Assembly (NCBI GenBank): GCA_937911265.1
Contig: CALDRG010000051.1
Span: 1 to 44,064 of the forward strand
Reading direction: 5' to 3'
DNA from: Thalassarchaeum sp002495735
GTDB taxonomy: Archaea > Thermoplasmatota > Poseidoniia > Poseidoniales > Thalassarchaeaceae
DNA length: 44,064 nt
The position numbers and the translations under genes are program-made. The notes below the pieces were generated by a model that made no database searches, was not told where the DNA came from, and worked only from the letters and a program-made list of their open reading frames with translations. Positions 8,570 through 17,982 of the stretch are shown here, in pieces (position 1 is the first letter of the stretch; every line of letters begins with the position of its first letter).

Positions 8570-9181
8570 TCAGCCATGAACCTCACCCGTACTACCGAAG
8601 CGCCCTGCTAGGTTGAGGCAAATAGCAACAACAGGTCCTATCAGTATAGCGAAAAGGATAGTGCCCTCCCTAAACGTCCCCCCTAGCAATACCCCGAATA
8701 CTAGAACAGAAACTTCGATGCCGCCCCGGACCCTTGCTAGGGGAATTCCGGAGGCCTTCTGCAACCCGGTCATCCATCCGTCCCGCGGACCCGGTCCCAG
8801 ATTGGCTGTGAGATAGATGCCGCTGCCGATTCCAATCAGGAGTACGCCAACAAGGACCTGTGCTACAGCCAATACCTGTGAATCAGGGACTGGAAGAAGT
8901 GGTACCATCACCTCAATCGCCAGAGAGATGATGACTGCATTGAGGATTGTACCGATACCGGGCTTCTCCTTCAAGGGGATCCAGAGGAGTAGTACGAGGA
9001 TGCTGACAAGGAAAGTGGCTTGACCTACTGACCAATCGATGTTTAGTGCTATTCCCTCGGCCAGTACAGTCCAGGGCGTGTTACCAATTCCCGCAGCAAT
9101 CAGTATGGCGTCGCCTGTGCCGAATATCCAGAGTCCGGCTATCAGAATCAACAGGGTCCTGGCGGTTGGCCTGGTGGTCAT
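8570..9181 (-). CDS. YczE/YitT-type integral membrane protein
   Basis: About 203 residues from ATG 9181; an in-frame ATG at 9250 would add 23 residues and cannot be excluded. Roughly five membrane helices are visible. Features of the YczE/YyaS family (COG2364 type) are the loop GNTPWTVLAEGIA after helix 1 and the conserved LGPGPRDGWMTGL, followed by RGGIEVSVLVFG. The molecular function of the family is not established; some members are thought to transport small molecules. It is just upstream of thrC on the same strand, so a threonine or phosphate-ester link is possible but only inferred. Confidence 0.78.
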   Translation of the reverse strand: MTTRPTARTLLILIAGLWIFGTGDAILIAAGIGNTPWTVLAEGIALNIDWSVGQATFLVSILVLLLWIPLKEKPGIGTILNAVIISLAIEVMVPLLPVPDSQVLAVAQVLVGVLLIGIGSGIYLTANLGPGPRDGWMTGLQKASGIPLARVRGGIEVSVLVFGVLLGGTFREGTILFAILIGPVVAICLNLAGRFGSTGEVHG

Positions 9182-9402
9182 GGGGTCGGTCGCGCTCCAC
9201 CATGTAGTAGGGACCTCTTTGGCAGGATGCAGCAATGAAAGCACGCCCATAGGCCACGATGGGCTTTCAGTCTTGAACCCAATCGGAGAATCCGGGTATG
9301 CTGGATGCCTCCCCTACCACTATCTGCGTAATCCCATACGAGTGAATGGAGATTGTTGCCTCAATGAGTTGGTTCTTGGTGACAGCACTTTTTCGACTCT
9401 AT

Positions 9403-10851
9403 TCATTGCCATTCGATGAATTCTGAATCAGATATTTCCAGCAAAACGGCGTCGGGCCAGCCAAGCAGTCGCGAGAGGAAAACCAGCGCCGCACGATTGG
9501 TGATATTCGCGACCTGCTGGTTGTCCAATTGGCCGTCGCAATATTCGGGATAAGCGTCACAACCTATCGGAGAGAATTGGTAATGACCGGTATTGTTGAG
9601 GACTCCAAAAGCCAAATCGACAATTTCGCCAATGTCCTCGACGATTTGTGAAACATGTTCCAGATCTGTCGTTTCATCGGAATCTCCTGTGAGAATAAGA
9701 GTTGGGATGGCAATGTCGGAAAGACCAGCTTTTAGCACTCCTCCATTCCAAGGAGCCAGGGTGATTGCAGCCCAGATTCTGTCATCTCGAAGCGTGACCA
9801 TTTCCTCGTTCGGGTGTTCGTCCAACCAAGCATCGCGGATTACGCAGCCCTCTTCGATTCCTCGATCGCATGCCTCGGTTAGGTCGTCTGTGTCAATCGT
9901 CGCACCGGCCAGAACAAATGTCGTATAGCCTCCGAACGAATGACCGGCCACTGCATATCCTGCATCAGCATCCAAACAATTCTCGAAGAACCCATCCGCT
10001 GCAGATTCGTCAACCAGCCAGTCGAACGCATCCATTATATCGATGGGTCTTCGCAAAATCAATTCAGGGTATTTTTCCTCGATGTTGTCAAAGAATGTGT
10101 TGAACTTGTGATCGGGCGCAGCGACTATGAAGCCATGAGAGACGAGCCGATGCATGAGGAATTCGGTGTTCCAGCGCAACGCCCTATTGCCGTGTGAGAA
10201 CATCAAAACGGGGTGGGTTTCAGAGCAGTCGATCGAAGCGGAGTCCATCGATTCACCCTGATAAAGAGAGTCGTAAATAACCACCTCGTCAGACTCGTCA
10301 GATGTCGGATACCAAACTTGAACGGTGAGTTCTAGACCGGTCGAGCCAGTGAATTTGTAGTCATTTGTACCAACTGAATATGGTCCGGACTCGAATAGTG
10401 AAGTTGCAATCGTCAATGGGAATGGATCGTCTGTGTCGATGATTCCGTCGCCATCATCATCGGTGTCAGCATTGTTGCCTACTCTGTCGCCGTCGGTGTC
10501 CGTGGTTTCGGTTGAGTCATCGGGGAATGCATCCTCGTTGTTGACGACGCCATCACCATCTCGGTCGGTGTCGGTAATGTCTCCGATTCCATCTCCATCT
10601 CCATCGCTGATCTCGCTGGAATCGAGTGGGAACGCATCGTCGGAACCGCTCACGCCATCGCCGTCAGCATCTTCATCGCAAGCATCGCCAGCACCGTCGG
10701 AATCGAGGTCGCTCTGGTCTGAGTTGGGGGTGTTGAGGCAATTATCGTCGGCATCGGCGATACCGTCAGAATCTGCATCATCGGCGCCGAGGCAACCCGA
10801 AAGAATCGCGAGAATGAGAATTGATATGACGGTTAGGACTGTGTTTCTCAT
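9403..10851 (-). CDS. Lipoprotein with calcium-binding repeats and an alpha/beta hydrolase domain
   Basis: 482 residues. A signal peptide ends in lipobox LSGC (Cys20). Residues about 23-145 are thrombospondin type 3-like calcium repeats with many DxDxDG loops (DADGDG, DTDRDGDG, DTDDDGDG). From about 160 an alpha/beta hydrolase follows: an HGN oxyanion motif in FSHGNRALRW, the nucleophile elbow GHSFGG (Ser at about 304), an acidic residue around ILTGDSDETTD and a His in NNTGHY. This resembles the platelet-activating-factor acetylhydrolase/dienelactone hydrolase group. It probably works at the cell surface, with the repeats as a stiff calcium-dependent stalk. A ten-base palindrome TCCCCGGGGA lies just upstream at 10861-10870. 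Substrate unknown. Confidence 0.88.
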   Translation of the reverse strand: MRNTVLTVISILILAILSGCLGADDADSDGIADADDNCLNTPNSDQSDLDSDGAGDACDEDADGDGVSGSDDAFPLDSSEISDGDGDGIGDITDTDRDGDGVVNNEDAFPDDSTETTDTDGDRVGNNADTDDDGDGIIDTDDPFPLTIATSLFESGPYSVGTNDYKFTGSTGLELTVQVWYPTSDESDEVVIYDSLYQGESMDSASIDCSETHPVLMFSHGNRALRWNTEFLMHRLVSHGFIVAAPDHKFNTFFDNIEEKYPELILRRPIDIMDAFDWLVDESAADGFFENCLDADAGYAVAGHSFGGYTTFVLAGATIDTDDLTEACDRGIEEGCVIRDAWLDEHPNEEMVTLRDDRIWAAITLAPWNGGVLKAGLSDIAIPTLILTGDSDETTDLEHVSQIVEDIGEIVDLAFGVLNNTGHYQFSPIGCDAYPEYCDGQLDNQQVANITNRAALVFLSRLLGWPDAVLLEISDSEFIEWQ

Positions 10852-10975
10852 CTATCCATTTCCCCGGGGAGTGATCTGCTCATTATGGCTCACAGCACAT
10901 CGAAGAGGTGATTGCGAATCAACCCGATGCATAGTTTGAATGCAAGATGTCCCTTAGCCCGGATACGGTGAGCCT

Positions 10976-12349
10976 GTGGAACAGTGGGAACAGCCTATCG
11001 ACACAGGGAAAGCTCCAGACGACGGTTCCAAGTTTGATGTAATTGTAGTAGGGGGAGGACCTGGGGGCGCAGCTGCGGCCTCCTACCATGCTATGAACGG
11101 CTGCCGAGTGTTAATGCTCGAGAAAGGAGTCTGGCCTCGGGACAAAGTGTGCGGAGACGCCGTTGGGGGCAAATCACTGTCTCATGTCGAGGAGCTCGGC
11201 GTTCTCCCTATGATCGAAGCCACTCCTCACTACGTTGTCGATTCCATTCTCTTCGGTAGCACCAACGGTTCAGAGGTCAAGGTGATGTTGCCCAAGGAAA
11301 CCTATGAGGCAAAGGGGTTGCTGTCAGGCTATGCCCTACCCAGAATTCAATTCGACTACATGCTGTTCAAGCGTGCTACCGAAATAGTACTCGAAGCAGG
11401 TGGTTCGGTGATACAAGGCTTCTCTGTCAACGATGTAACTGTTGATGGAGCGAATGAAGGAGCGAGAATATTAGGAGTAAAAGGGAAGACAGGAGGCGTT
11501 CGCTCCGAGGAGCCTGAGCTTGCCTTCAGTGCTCCCTTGACGATAGGAGCAGGCGGCTACAACTGCCCGGTATCACGCACTATCGCCGAGGTCCACGAAG
11601 AACCATTCCGGGATGATGAGCACTTCTGTGGAGGCTACCGCGAGTACTGGGAGGATGTTGGTGGCCTCGGAGATTCAGAGGGGCCAATCGAAATTCACTT
11701 CATCGATGAGGTTCTACCCGGATACTTCTGGCTGTTCCCAGTTCGGAAGGGAGTAGTAAATGTCGGAATCGGCATGCTAATCTCGGAACAAAGGAAGCAG
11801 AAGGGAAAGAAAAAGTCCCTCAAGCAGATACAGAAGTGGGTCATTGAAAAGCATCCCCGATTCAAACAACGATTTGCCAACGCCACTCTCGTGCCTAAAT
11901 CACAGAAGGGGTGGCAACTCCCATTCGGCTCGCCGAGGAAGAATGCGCCTTCCTTCCAACCAAGGCGCGCGGCGATGGCCGGAGCTATGGCTGTGGGAGA
12001 CGCGGCCAGTCTGGTTGATCCATTCAGTGGAGAAGGTATCGGTAACGCTTTGTTGACTGCCAAGATGACGAGTAGGCACTTCGACAAAGAGGTGCACTCA
12101 GACGGTTTTCCCGAAGATGCAGCGGTGGCGTACATGGAGGACATGTGGGGTGAGTTGGGGAAGGAGTTGACAAATTCCACAAAACTACAGAAGTTGATGA
12201 GGAGGAAGCGGCTCACCAACTGGTTCATCAAGAAAGCGTCGAAGAAGAAAGAGATTGGGAAGATGATGTCTGAGATGATCGCCAGCAAGGAGTCACAGGA
12301 GGCACTTTGGAGCCCCTGGTTCATGTTCAAGACACTAATACTTCCATGA
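10976..12349 (+). CDS. Geranylgeranyl-reductase-family FAD oxidoreductase
   Basis: 457 residues, starting at a GTG. The dinucleotide-binding fold is at the N-terminus (VIVVGGGPGGAAAASYHA), then the family signature WPRDKVCGDAVGG and the second FAD motif AVGDAASLVDPFSGEGIGNAL near 340. This family saturates geranylgeranyl chains of archaeal lipids, quinones or chlorophyll-type side chains. A role in saturating archaeal ether lipids is likely but not proven. The C-terminus is basic and rich in KKRL-type residues, which could help membrane contact. It is followed by the HAD phosphatase after nine bases with a strong ribosome site, so both are in one operon. Confidence 0.85.
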   Translation: MEQWEQPIDTGKAPDDGSKFDVIVVGGGPGGAAAASYHAMNGCRVLMLEKGVWPRDKVCGDAVGGKSLSHVEELGVLPMIEATPHYVVDSILFGSTNGSEVKVMLPKETYEAKGLLSGYALPRIQFDYMLFKRATEIVLEAGGSVIQGFSVNDVTVDGANEGARILGVKGKTGGVRSEEPELAFSAPLTIGAGGYNCPVSRTIAEVHEEPFRDDEHFCGGYREYWEDVGGLGDSEGPIEIHFIDEVLPGYFWLFPVRKGVVNVGIGMLISEQRKQKGKKKSLKQIQKWVIEKHPRFKQRFANATLVPKSQKGWQLPFGSPRKNAPSFQPRRAAMAGAMAVGDAASLVDPFSGEGIGNALLTAKMTSRHFDKEVHSDGFPEDAAVAYMEDMWGELGKELTNSTKLQKLMRRKRLTNWFIKKASKKKEIGKMMSEMIASKESQEALWSPWFMFKTLILP

Positions 12350-12358
12350 GGTGAGGTA

Positions 12359-13144
12359 ATGACGGAAATCCCACGCACTCTCGAGGGAATCAAGGCAGTG
12401 TTCCTCGACCTTGACGGGACACTGTACCTAGGTGACGATGTGATAGAAGGGGCGTTGGACTTCCTCTTAAGATTGAAAGAGAGGGGGGTTCAGAGGTTCT
12501 TCCTCTCTAACAACTCAAGCAAGTCTGTCACTCAGTACGTCGAGAAGCTGCAGAGTATGGGAGTTCCCGCTGCCTCGGAAGACATTCTACTATCGACTCA
12601 TGATCTGCTCGCATGGCTGAGTGTTAATGAGGTCTCAGAAACTTACCTCGTCGGTACTTCGGGGATGCGGCAAATGCTCGAAGATGCGGGTGTATCTACT
12701 AATTCTGAAAATCCTCAGTATGTTGTTTTAGGATATGATACCGAGATAACTTACGAAAAGCTTAGCACAGCCTCGGTGCATCTCCACAGGGGAGTTCCAA
12801 TGGTCGCTAGCCACCCGGACACGGTCTGCCCCTCGCCGGATGGCGGCCTTCCTGACACTGGGGCCTACATGGAGCTGTTCGAAGCGACCACGGGTGTGCG
12901 ACCAGAGCACGTTTGTGGTAAACCAAATCCGGGGATGATACTGCACAAAGTCGAGGCGTTAGGCCTACGCCCTGAGCAGTGCGCCATGATTGGAGACCGG
13001 CTCTACACCGATATGGAAATGGCAGAAAAATCTGGAGTCCACGGTATATTGGTTCTCAGTGGGGAGGCCACAATGGAGGACCTAGAAAGTGCACCACAGA
13101 ATCCTTCGTTAGTGGTCGGCTCCGTCGACGAGTTGTCTCATTAG
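12359..13144 (+). CDS. HAD-superfamily phosphatase, NagD/pNPPase type
   Basis: 261 residues. All four HAD motifs are visible: DLDGT at about 17-21, SNNSS in the second motif, a Lys in GKPNPGM, and GDRLYTDMEMA. The cap is of the C2a type found in NagD, phosphoglycolate phosphatase and p-nitrophenylphosphatase. It dephosphorylates small phosphorylated metabolites; the exact substrate is not readable. The ATG follows GAGGTGAGGTA, an excellent ribosome site, within an operon after the GGR-like gene. The next gene's likely start lies about 39 bases after its stop. Confidence 0.85.
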   Translation: MTEIPRTLEGIKAVFLDLDGTLYLGDDVIEGALDFLLRLKERGVQRFFLSNNSSKSVTQYVEKLQSMGVPAASEDILLSTHDLLAWLSVNEVSETYLVGTSGMRQMLEDAGVSTNSENPQYVVLGYDTEITYEKLSTASVHLHRGVPMVASHPDTVCPSPDGGLPDTGAYMELFEATTGVRPEHVCGKPNPGMILHKVEALGLRPEQCAMIGDRLYTDMEMAEKSGVHGILVLSGEATMEDLESAPQNPSLVVGSVDELSH

Positions 13145-13182
13145 GGGAGAAACCCTCAACCACGGCAGCCCCTGCCGAGATT

Positions 13183-14223
13183 GTGAGCGAGGGATTGGTT
13201 ACAGTTACTGGTGCTAGTGGTTTCATCGGGAGCCATGTCGTCGCCAACCTGCTCGCTCGGGGAAGAGATGTAAGAGCGACTGTACGAGACTCATCGGACC
13301 CCATCAGAGTTGATCATCTTCACGCGCTTCCAGTAGCCGAGGGGGGGTCCCTTGAGATAGTAGAGATGGACCTGTTCGATGTATCTTCAGTGAATGCCGC
13401 GATTGCCGGGTGCACCGATCTGATACACACCGCAGCCGCGGTAAGGATTAGTGCCAAGGATCCTCAAAGGCAAATCGTTGACCCGAGTGTGATAGGAACC
13501 CAAAATGTGGTCTCGGCAATTGATGGTGCGGGCACAGTCGAGAGGTTCGTCCACACCTCCTCGACCGCGGCGATAAGGCCGATGACTTGGAAGGACGGGG
13601 AGACGTTGACCACCGAAACCTGGGCTGATGACGCCACACTAGAAGGCAACCCGTACGGGCTGGCCAAGGTAATGGCAGAGAGGGTCGTGAGGGAATGGCA
13701 TTCGGATGGTGGTGAGGGGAAGCCCCGGATGGTCACGATTCACCCGAGTGTCGTCTTCGGTCCTCCACTGAGCAAAATTCACCTGCGCGGCTCCCTGTCT
13801 TTCCTGAACGCCTTGGTCCAGAGGAAGGTGCCCGTCCTTATTCCCATCCAGATCAACATCGTCGATGTGCGAGATGTCGCCGAGGCGCATGTCAGGGCCC
13901 TGACCATGGGTCAGAACGCCGGAAGGTACCTTACGGTGAGCGGGGACATGCAGTTCTCCGAAATCTCGAGGATGCTGAGGGATGAATACCCCGAGCTCAA
14001 GACCCCGAGATTCACCGTTCCCTACCTGATTGCGTTGGTCTTCGGGCCGCTCATGGACAAGCGGATTACGCTGTCTTGGGCAAGACAGCATCTGAGGAGG
14101 AAGCTCTACTGGGATGCAACGCCGGCAGAGCGGGAGTTGGGCATGTCGTGGAAGCCGGCCAGAGAGTCGGTGCTCGAGTCGGTGCCGGGCCTGCTTGAGA
14201 AGGAGAGGATGTCAAGTACATAG
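13183..14223 (+). CDS. NAD(P)-dependent epimerase/dehydratase of the dihydroflavonol-reductase type
   Basis: 346 residues from the GTG at 13183; the frame is open upstream but that part overlaps the HAD gene in another frame. An extended short-chain dehydrogenase: nucleotide motif VTGASGFIGSHV right at the N-terminus, catalytic Ser in HTSSTAAI and the Tyr-x3-Lys in YGLAKVMAE. The sequence resembles the 4-dihydroflavonol reductase/3-beta-hydroxysteroid dehydrogenase branch, so it could act on a sugar nucleotide, an aldehyde or a polyprenyl-type substrate. Following a GGR-like flavoprotein and a phosphatase, a role in lipid or glycan modification is plausible. No strong ribosome site precedes the GTG, so the start is somewhat uncertain. 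Confidence 0.82.
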   Translation: MSEGLVTVTGASGFIGSHVVANLLARGRDVRATVRDSSDPIRVDHLHALPVAEGGSLEIVEMDLFDVSSVNAAIAGCTDLIHTAAAVRISAKDPQRQIVDPSVIGTQNVVSAIDGAGTVERFVHTSSTAAIRPMTWKDGETLTTETWADDATLEGNPYGLAKVMAERVVREWHSDGGEGKPRMVTIHPSVVFGPPLSKIHLRGSLSFLNALVQRKVPVLIPIQINIVDVRDVAEAHVRALTMGQNAGRYLTVSGDMQFSEISRMLRDEYPELKTPRFTVPYLIALVFGPLMDKRITLSWARQHLRRKLYWDATPAERELGMSWKPARESVLESVPGLLEKERMSST

Positions 14224-14318
14224 AATCTGACTTCGAACGAAGATTTCAGCGGAAAAACTCCTAATCATCTCTGAATAAATATGGGATTGGTTTTCAACGG
14301 GGCCACCAACCGCAGCCT

Positions 14319-15845
14319 GTGTCCAGAGTGGCTCATCTGCTCGTGCTGCTGATGCTGAGTTCCACCATAGGTGGTTGTCTTTGGTGGAAGGAAGAAGAAA
14401 AAGTGGTCGGTGAGGATGGGCCGTTCGTCTTCGAACAGGCTGTTCCAACCACGACTTGGTACCACTATCCGGGAACGGTATCGGCCCCGTGGGCCGTGGA
14501 TGCCACCGATGCGGCTGCTTTGTCTGCGGCGAACATCACCGCAAACCTGAGTGGGAACAGCACCCCGTACTTCACCAACGCCACCTACTATGGAACTGGT
14601 TTCGACACCTTCGAGCCGACGCTTGGAATCACCGCCTCGGGTGCCATCTTTTTCACCAACTACAACGGACTCGGTGATGGTACACACATCATCCGCTCTC
14701 GGGACCAGGGACAGACATGGGAGGATGTAGGGCCGTTCGGGACTGTGGATGAGGACTCTGGGCAGACTCCCAACTCCAACGACCCTTACATCTACGTCGA
14801 CAAATTCACTGACAGGCTGGTTAAGTTCGACATGCACGCCCTTGCTGCAATGTTCGTTGAATATTCAGACAATGACGGTGACTCGTGGAGCGCTCCTTTT
14901 CCCGTAGAGGGTTACTATGTGACTCAGGATCACCAGAGTATAGCCTCGATGCCTCCTCCGCCTGGTGTAACAGCATTCCATGAGGTAATCTACGTCTATT
15001 GTATCAACACAGGCTCCCCGGCAGCTGGAGCACAGTGCTCCCGCTCACTAAATGGAGGCATGTCGTGGGATGTACAGAGAATTGGTTTTCCTAGCAGCAG
15101 TTTCCCTCAATGCTCGGGGCTTCACGGACATGTAGCCGGGAGTATAGATGGGGCAGTATACAGAGGAAATCCATCTTGCGAGGGACCGGCTGTCTACCGT
15201 TCTCTAGATGGAGGCTACACTTGGACGGAACACACCATAACAACAGAGGTCGGGATGCAGCAAGGGTGGCACTCGCATGAGGTTGCAACAGCTGTGGATG
15301 ATGGGGGTAATGTCCACGCTACTTGGATTAGTAACGACCAGCTGCCGTGGTACGCATACTCACGGGACCAAGGCAACACCTGGAGTGAGCCGATGATGGT
15401 TGCAGCCCCGGGTGTCAAAGAGACTGGATTTCCAACAATCTTCGCAGGTGCAGAGGGGCGTGTGGTGGTAGGCTATATTGGAGAGGTGAATGATGTGAGT
15501 GCGAACAACACGACGTCTGGAGGAGTTGGTTGGAACGGTTACATGGCCATCATGACAGATGCTTTTGTCGAGAATCCGCTCATCACTACTGTGGCTGTTA
15601 ACCAGCCAAATGACCCATTGGATGTCACTTCTGATTGTGGCAATGTACGATGTGGTGGGTTTGGGGACTTCATCGATGTCGAGATTGATGATGAGGGTCG
15701 TCCTTGGATTGCGCTTGCGCATAACGCAGGTGGGTTCGATGAGGCAATTATTGGGACGTTGACTGAAGGTCCTGCTCTATTTGGTGACCTAGCGTACCTC
15801 CCGGTGCTTCCGGCTGGTGGCAATACAACCCTGATGATGGGGTAA
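14319..15845 (+). CDS. BNR/sialidase-like repeat lipoprotein, copy 1
   Basis: 508 residues starting at GTG. The lipoprotein signal ends in TIGGC (Cys20), followed by WWKEEEKVV. The body is a beta-propeller of the sialidase/BNR type with Asp-box repeats: SRDQGQTWED, SLNGGMSWD, SLDGGYTWTEH and SRDQGNTWSEP. It also has several paired cysteines (NTGSPAAGAQC, SDCGNVRCGGFGDF) that may form disulfides outside the cell. Whether it hydrolyses sialic-acid-like sugars or only binds glycans cannot be read; the propeller is also used for binding. A possible TATA (AATAAATAT, 14274-14282) lies about 40 bases before the start. It is a tandem paralogue of the next gene. Confidence 0.85.
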   Translation: MSRVAHLLVLLMLSSTIGGCLWWKEEEKVVGEDGPFVFEQAVPTTTWYHYPGTVSAPWAVDATDAAALSAANITANLSGNSTPYFTNATYYGTGFDTFEPTLGITASGAIFFTNYNGLGDGTHIIRSRDQGQTWEDVGPFGTVDEDSGQTPNSNDPYIYVDKFTDRLVKFDMHALAAMFVEYSDNDGDSWSAPFPVEGYYVTQDHQSIASMPPPPGVTAFHEVIYVYCINTGSPAAGAQCSRSLNGGMSWDVQRIGFPSSSFPQCSGLHGHVAGSIDGAVYRGNPSCEGPAVYRSLDGGYTWTEHTITTEVGMQQGWHSHEVATAVDDGGNVHATWISNDQLPWYAYSRDQGNTWSEPMMVAAPGVKETGFPTIFAGAEGRVVVGYIGEVNDVSANNTTSGGVGWNGYMAIMTDAFVENPLITTVAVNQPNDPLDVTSDCGNVRCGGFGDFIDVEIDDEGRPWIALAHNAGGFDEAIIGTLTEGPALFGDLAYLPVLPAGGNTTLMMG

Positions 15846-15889
15846 CATGCCGCCGTTCATCTGATGTATACGAGTCGTGACCGCGAATC

Positions 15890-17344
15890 GTGCGAGCGAC
15901 AGCGATGATGCTGGTGATGCTGATGATATCAGCCCCCCTTGGGGGCTGCTTTGGCGAGAAGGAGGTCGTGGTTGAGGAGAAGAGCATGTTCGGTGGGCTT
16001 TGCCCTGATGGCATCTCCAACAGCACCTGGTACCACTATTCCAACGCCACAGATGCAACTACTGTCTCTGATGTATTCAACGGCACCTCAGTGCTCGTAG
16101 GCAACAACGCCCCGTCCTGCGCTATGGGCAGCTACTACGGCATCGGGATGACGACTTTCGAGCCTACCATTGGAGTAACCTCAGCAGATAACCTGTACAT
16201 GACAAGTTGGGGTAATGGAGCCGCCGGCTCGACTGCCATCGTACGCTGCTCGGGACTGATTGGAATGACCAATGTAAGTGACTACGTCTGCGAGGATGTC
16301 TACAGCGCGTTTCTGCCCGTGGCTAACAGCAACGATCCGTATCTCTACGTTGACCCCTGGACTGACCGTGTGATGAAGTTCGACATGCATGCCCTGCTTG
16401 GGATGACTGTTGAGTGGTCTGACAACGAAGGGGGGAGTTGGACAGGGCCGTCGGTCGCAACTGGTTGGTCAGTACAGGATCATCAGACCATAGCCTCCTC
16501 TCCTTACTCAGCACTCCTTCATCCCACCACATGGGTGTTCTGCGTCAACGGCAACTACCCATATCCAGTCTGCTCAGCCAGTAACGATGGGGGGTTGACA
16601 TGGGGGCCTGAACTTCCAGGTGCGCCAAACGGTTGTGATAGTGGTGGGTTGACCGGCCACATGATGGGTTCGGAGAATGGTAACTTCTACCGGGGCAACA
16701 GGGGATGCAATGGGGGCGAGGGTTACTCCATCTACCGCAGCACAAATGGCGGAATCACTTGGACTGAACACCCACTGCCCACAGAGAATACAGGGACGGC
16801 TGAGACTTGGAACTTCGAAGAGGCGCAGGTCTATCCTGACTCTGAAAATAACGTCCATGCGATGTGGATGGGTTCCGACAACATGCCGTACTATTCCTTC
16901 TCGACAGATGAGGCAGAGACATGGAGCGAGCCGTTGATGATAGCGCCGCCAATCGGACTCAACGGCACTGGGTTCCCTGTGTTGACTGCGGGAGGCCCGG
17001 GTCAGGTTGCTATGGGATATCTAGGAGACTCAGGGGGAGACACGTGGAATGGATACCTCACCGTCATCACCGACGCATTCAGCCCGATGCCACTGATGAC
17101 AACTGTGCAGGTCAACGGGTGGGGTGACCCGTTAGATACCACAGCTGACTGTGGTTTCAACCGATGCGGAGGATTCGGGGACTTCAATGACATCATCATT
17201 GACCAGTACGGTAGACCTTGGTTTGGACTGGCGCACAACGTCGGGGGAGAGATAGGTATCTTCGGCACCATGATACTTGGACCATCTCTGAGAGGTAATG
17301 GAACCCTCGAAGAATTACCGCATGGTGGACCTAGTACCCTCTAG
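15890..17344 (+). CDS. BNR/sialidase-like repeat lipoprotein, copy 2
   Basis: 484 residues starting at GTG, with an ATG alternative at 15905. Signal peptide with lipobox PLGGC, then EKEVVVEEK, closely like copy 1. Shared blocks include STWYHY, FEPTIGVTSA, NDPYLYVDPWTDRVMKFDMHAL, VQDHQTIASS and NRCGGFGDFND. Asp-box motifs SNDGGLTWG, STNGGITWTEH and STDEAETWSEP are present. It is clearly a tandem duplication of the preceding gene that has since diverged. A TATA-like TGTATA sits about 20-25 bases before the GTG, suggesting its own leaderless promoter. The stop codon overlaps the stop of the convergent LysE gene in CTAG. Confidence 0.85.
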   Translation: MRATAMMLVMLMISAPLGGCFGEKEVVVEEKSMFGGLCPDGISNSTWYHYSNATDATTVSDVFNGTSVLVGNNAPSCAMGSYYGIGMTTFEPTIGVTSADNLYMTSWGNGAAGSTAIVRCSGLIGMTNVSDYVCEDVYSAFLPVANSNDPYLYVDPWTDRVMKFDMHALLGMTVEWSDNEGGSWTGPSVATGWSVQDHQTIASSPYSALLHPTTWVFCVNGNYPYPVCSASNDGGLTWGPELPGAPNGCDSGGLTGHMMGSENGNFYRGNRGCNGGEGYSIYRSTNGGITWTEHPLPTENTGTAETWNFEEAQVYPDSENNVHAMWMGSDNMPYYSFSTDEAETWSEPLMIAPPIGLNGTGFPVLTAGGPGQVAMGYLGDSGGDTWNGYLTVITDAFSPMPLMTTVQVNGWGDPLDTTADCGFNRCGGFGDFNDIIIDQYGRPWFGLAHNVGGEIGIFGTMILGPSLRGNGTLEELPHGGPSTL

Positions 17345-17979
17345 AATACTTCTGGATACATGCCATAGGCTTGGTAAACGAAGCTTACCGCGAAGCCAAG
17401 CATTGCTAACCCACAGATGACCATTGCGATGCGATATTTGCGAGGAGATAGCCAGGTTCCGCCGCCGACGAAAAGCCACGCGATGGAGGCCTTCACGAGG
17501 ATGATTGTGATTAGGAAGCAGATAGCATAGAGGATTGGAGCCAAAGGTTCCTGCTCTGCTGCTGAAGCCATTAGAGGGCCACCAATGAGGAACCAGAACA
17601 TGTACACATTAGGATTCAGAAGATTGGTCACCACGCCGCGTTTGAAAGACCCGGAGGCGTCGGTATCTGTATTATCAGGATCAGGGGCTTCTAGAGTGAA
17701 GCATTCCAAACCCATCTTAGTCAGAAATAACGCCCCAAGAAGGGAGATTGAGAACAAGACGGAGGGCTGTGTGGCCATCCAACCAGCTAGGAACAGACTA
17801 ACGATTATCAGTGGGCCATCGGTGAAGATAGGGGCCGCAGCAGTCCACATACCGGCTTTCAGACCCTTGGAAAGGGATTCTCTGATTACCATAGTCAGAA
17901 GTGGGCCTGGCTTGATACCTTCGATGATCCCGAGGGCTATTCCTGCCGCCGCTAGGCTGGCGATAAGGTCTGTTTCCAT
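17341..17979 (-). CDS. LysE-family transporter, second copy in the window
   Basis: 212 residues with about six hydrophobic helices. The first loop reads EGIKPGPLLTMVIRESLSKG, a variant of the LysE/RhtB signature P-G-P, and LLNPNVYMFWFLIGGP is the conserved second Asn-Pro motif. It is only distantly similar to the LysE gene at 5.1-5.7 kb. Its substrate is not readable. It follows the BI-1 gene by three bases on the same strand with CGAGGTAG before its ATG, so UvrA, BI-1 and this transporter may share a transcript. Confidence 0.83.
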   Translation of the reverse strand: METDLIASLAAAGIALGIIEGIKPGPLLTMVIRESLSKGLKAGMWTAAAPIFTDGPLIIVSLFLAGWMATQPSVLFSISLLGALFLTKMGLECFTLEAPDPDNTDTDASGSFKRGVVTNLLNPNVYMFWFLIGGPLMASAAEQEPLAPILYAICFLITIILVKASIAWLFVGGGTWLSPRKYRIAMVICGLAMLGFAVSFVYQAYGMYPEVF

Positions 17980-17982
17980 ACA

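Noticed and set aside
10433..10800. Possible CRISPR-like repeats
   Set aside because: The repetition comes from DxDxDG codons in a coding frame; units are irregular and there are no spacers.
11695..12393. 232-residue open frame antisense to the GGR-like flavoprotein
   Set aside because: It lies wholly opposite a well-supported gene with all FAD motifs and shows no family signature of its own.
12979..13182. N-terminal extension of the epimerase gene
   Set aside because: It overlaps the HAD phosphatase coding sequence and precedes the nucleotide-binding motif by more than is usual.
14265..14837. 190-residue frame antisense to the first BNR lipoprotein
   Set aside because: Opposite a gene with lipobox and Asp-box repeats; wording is low-complexity shadow.
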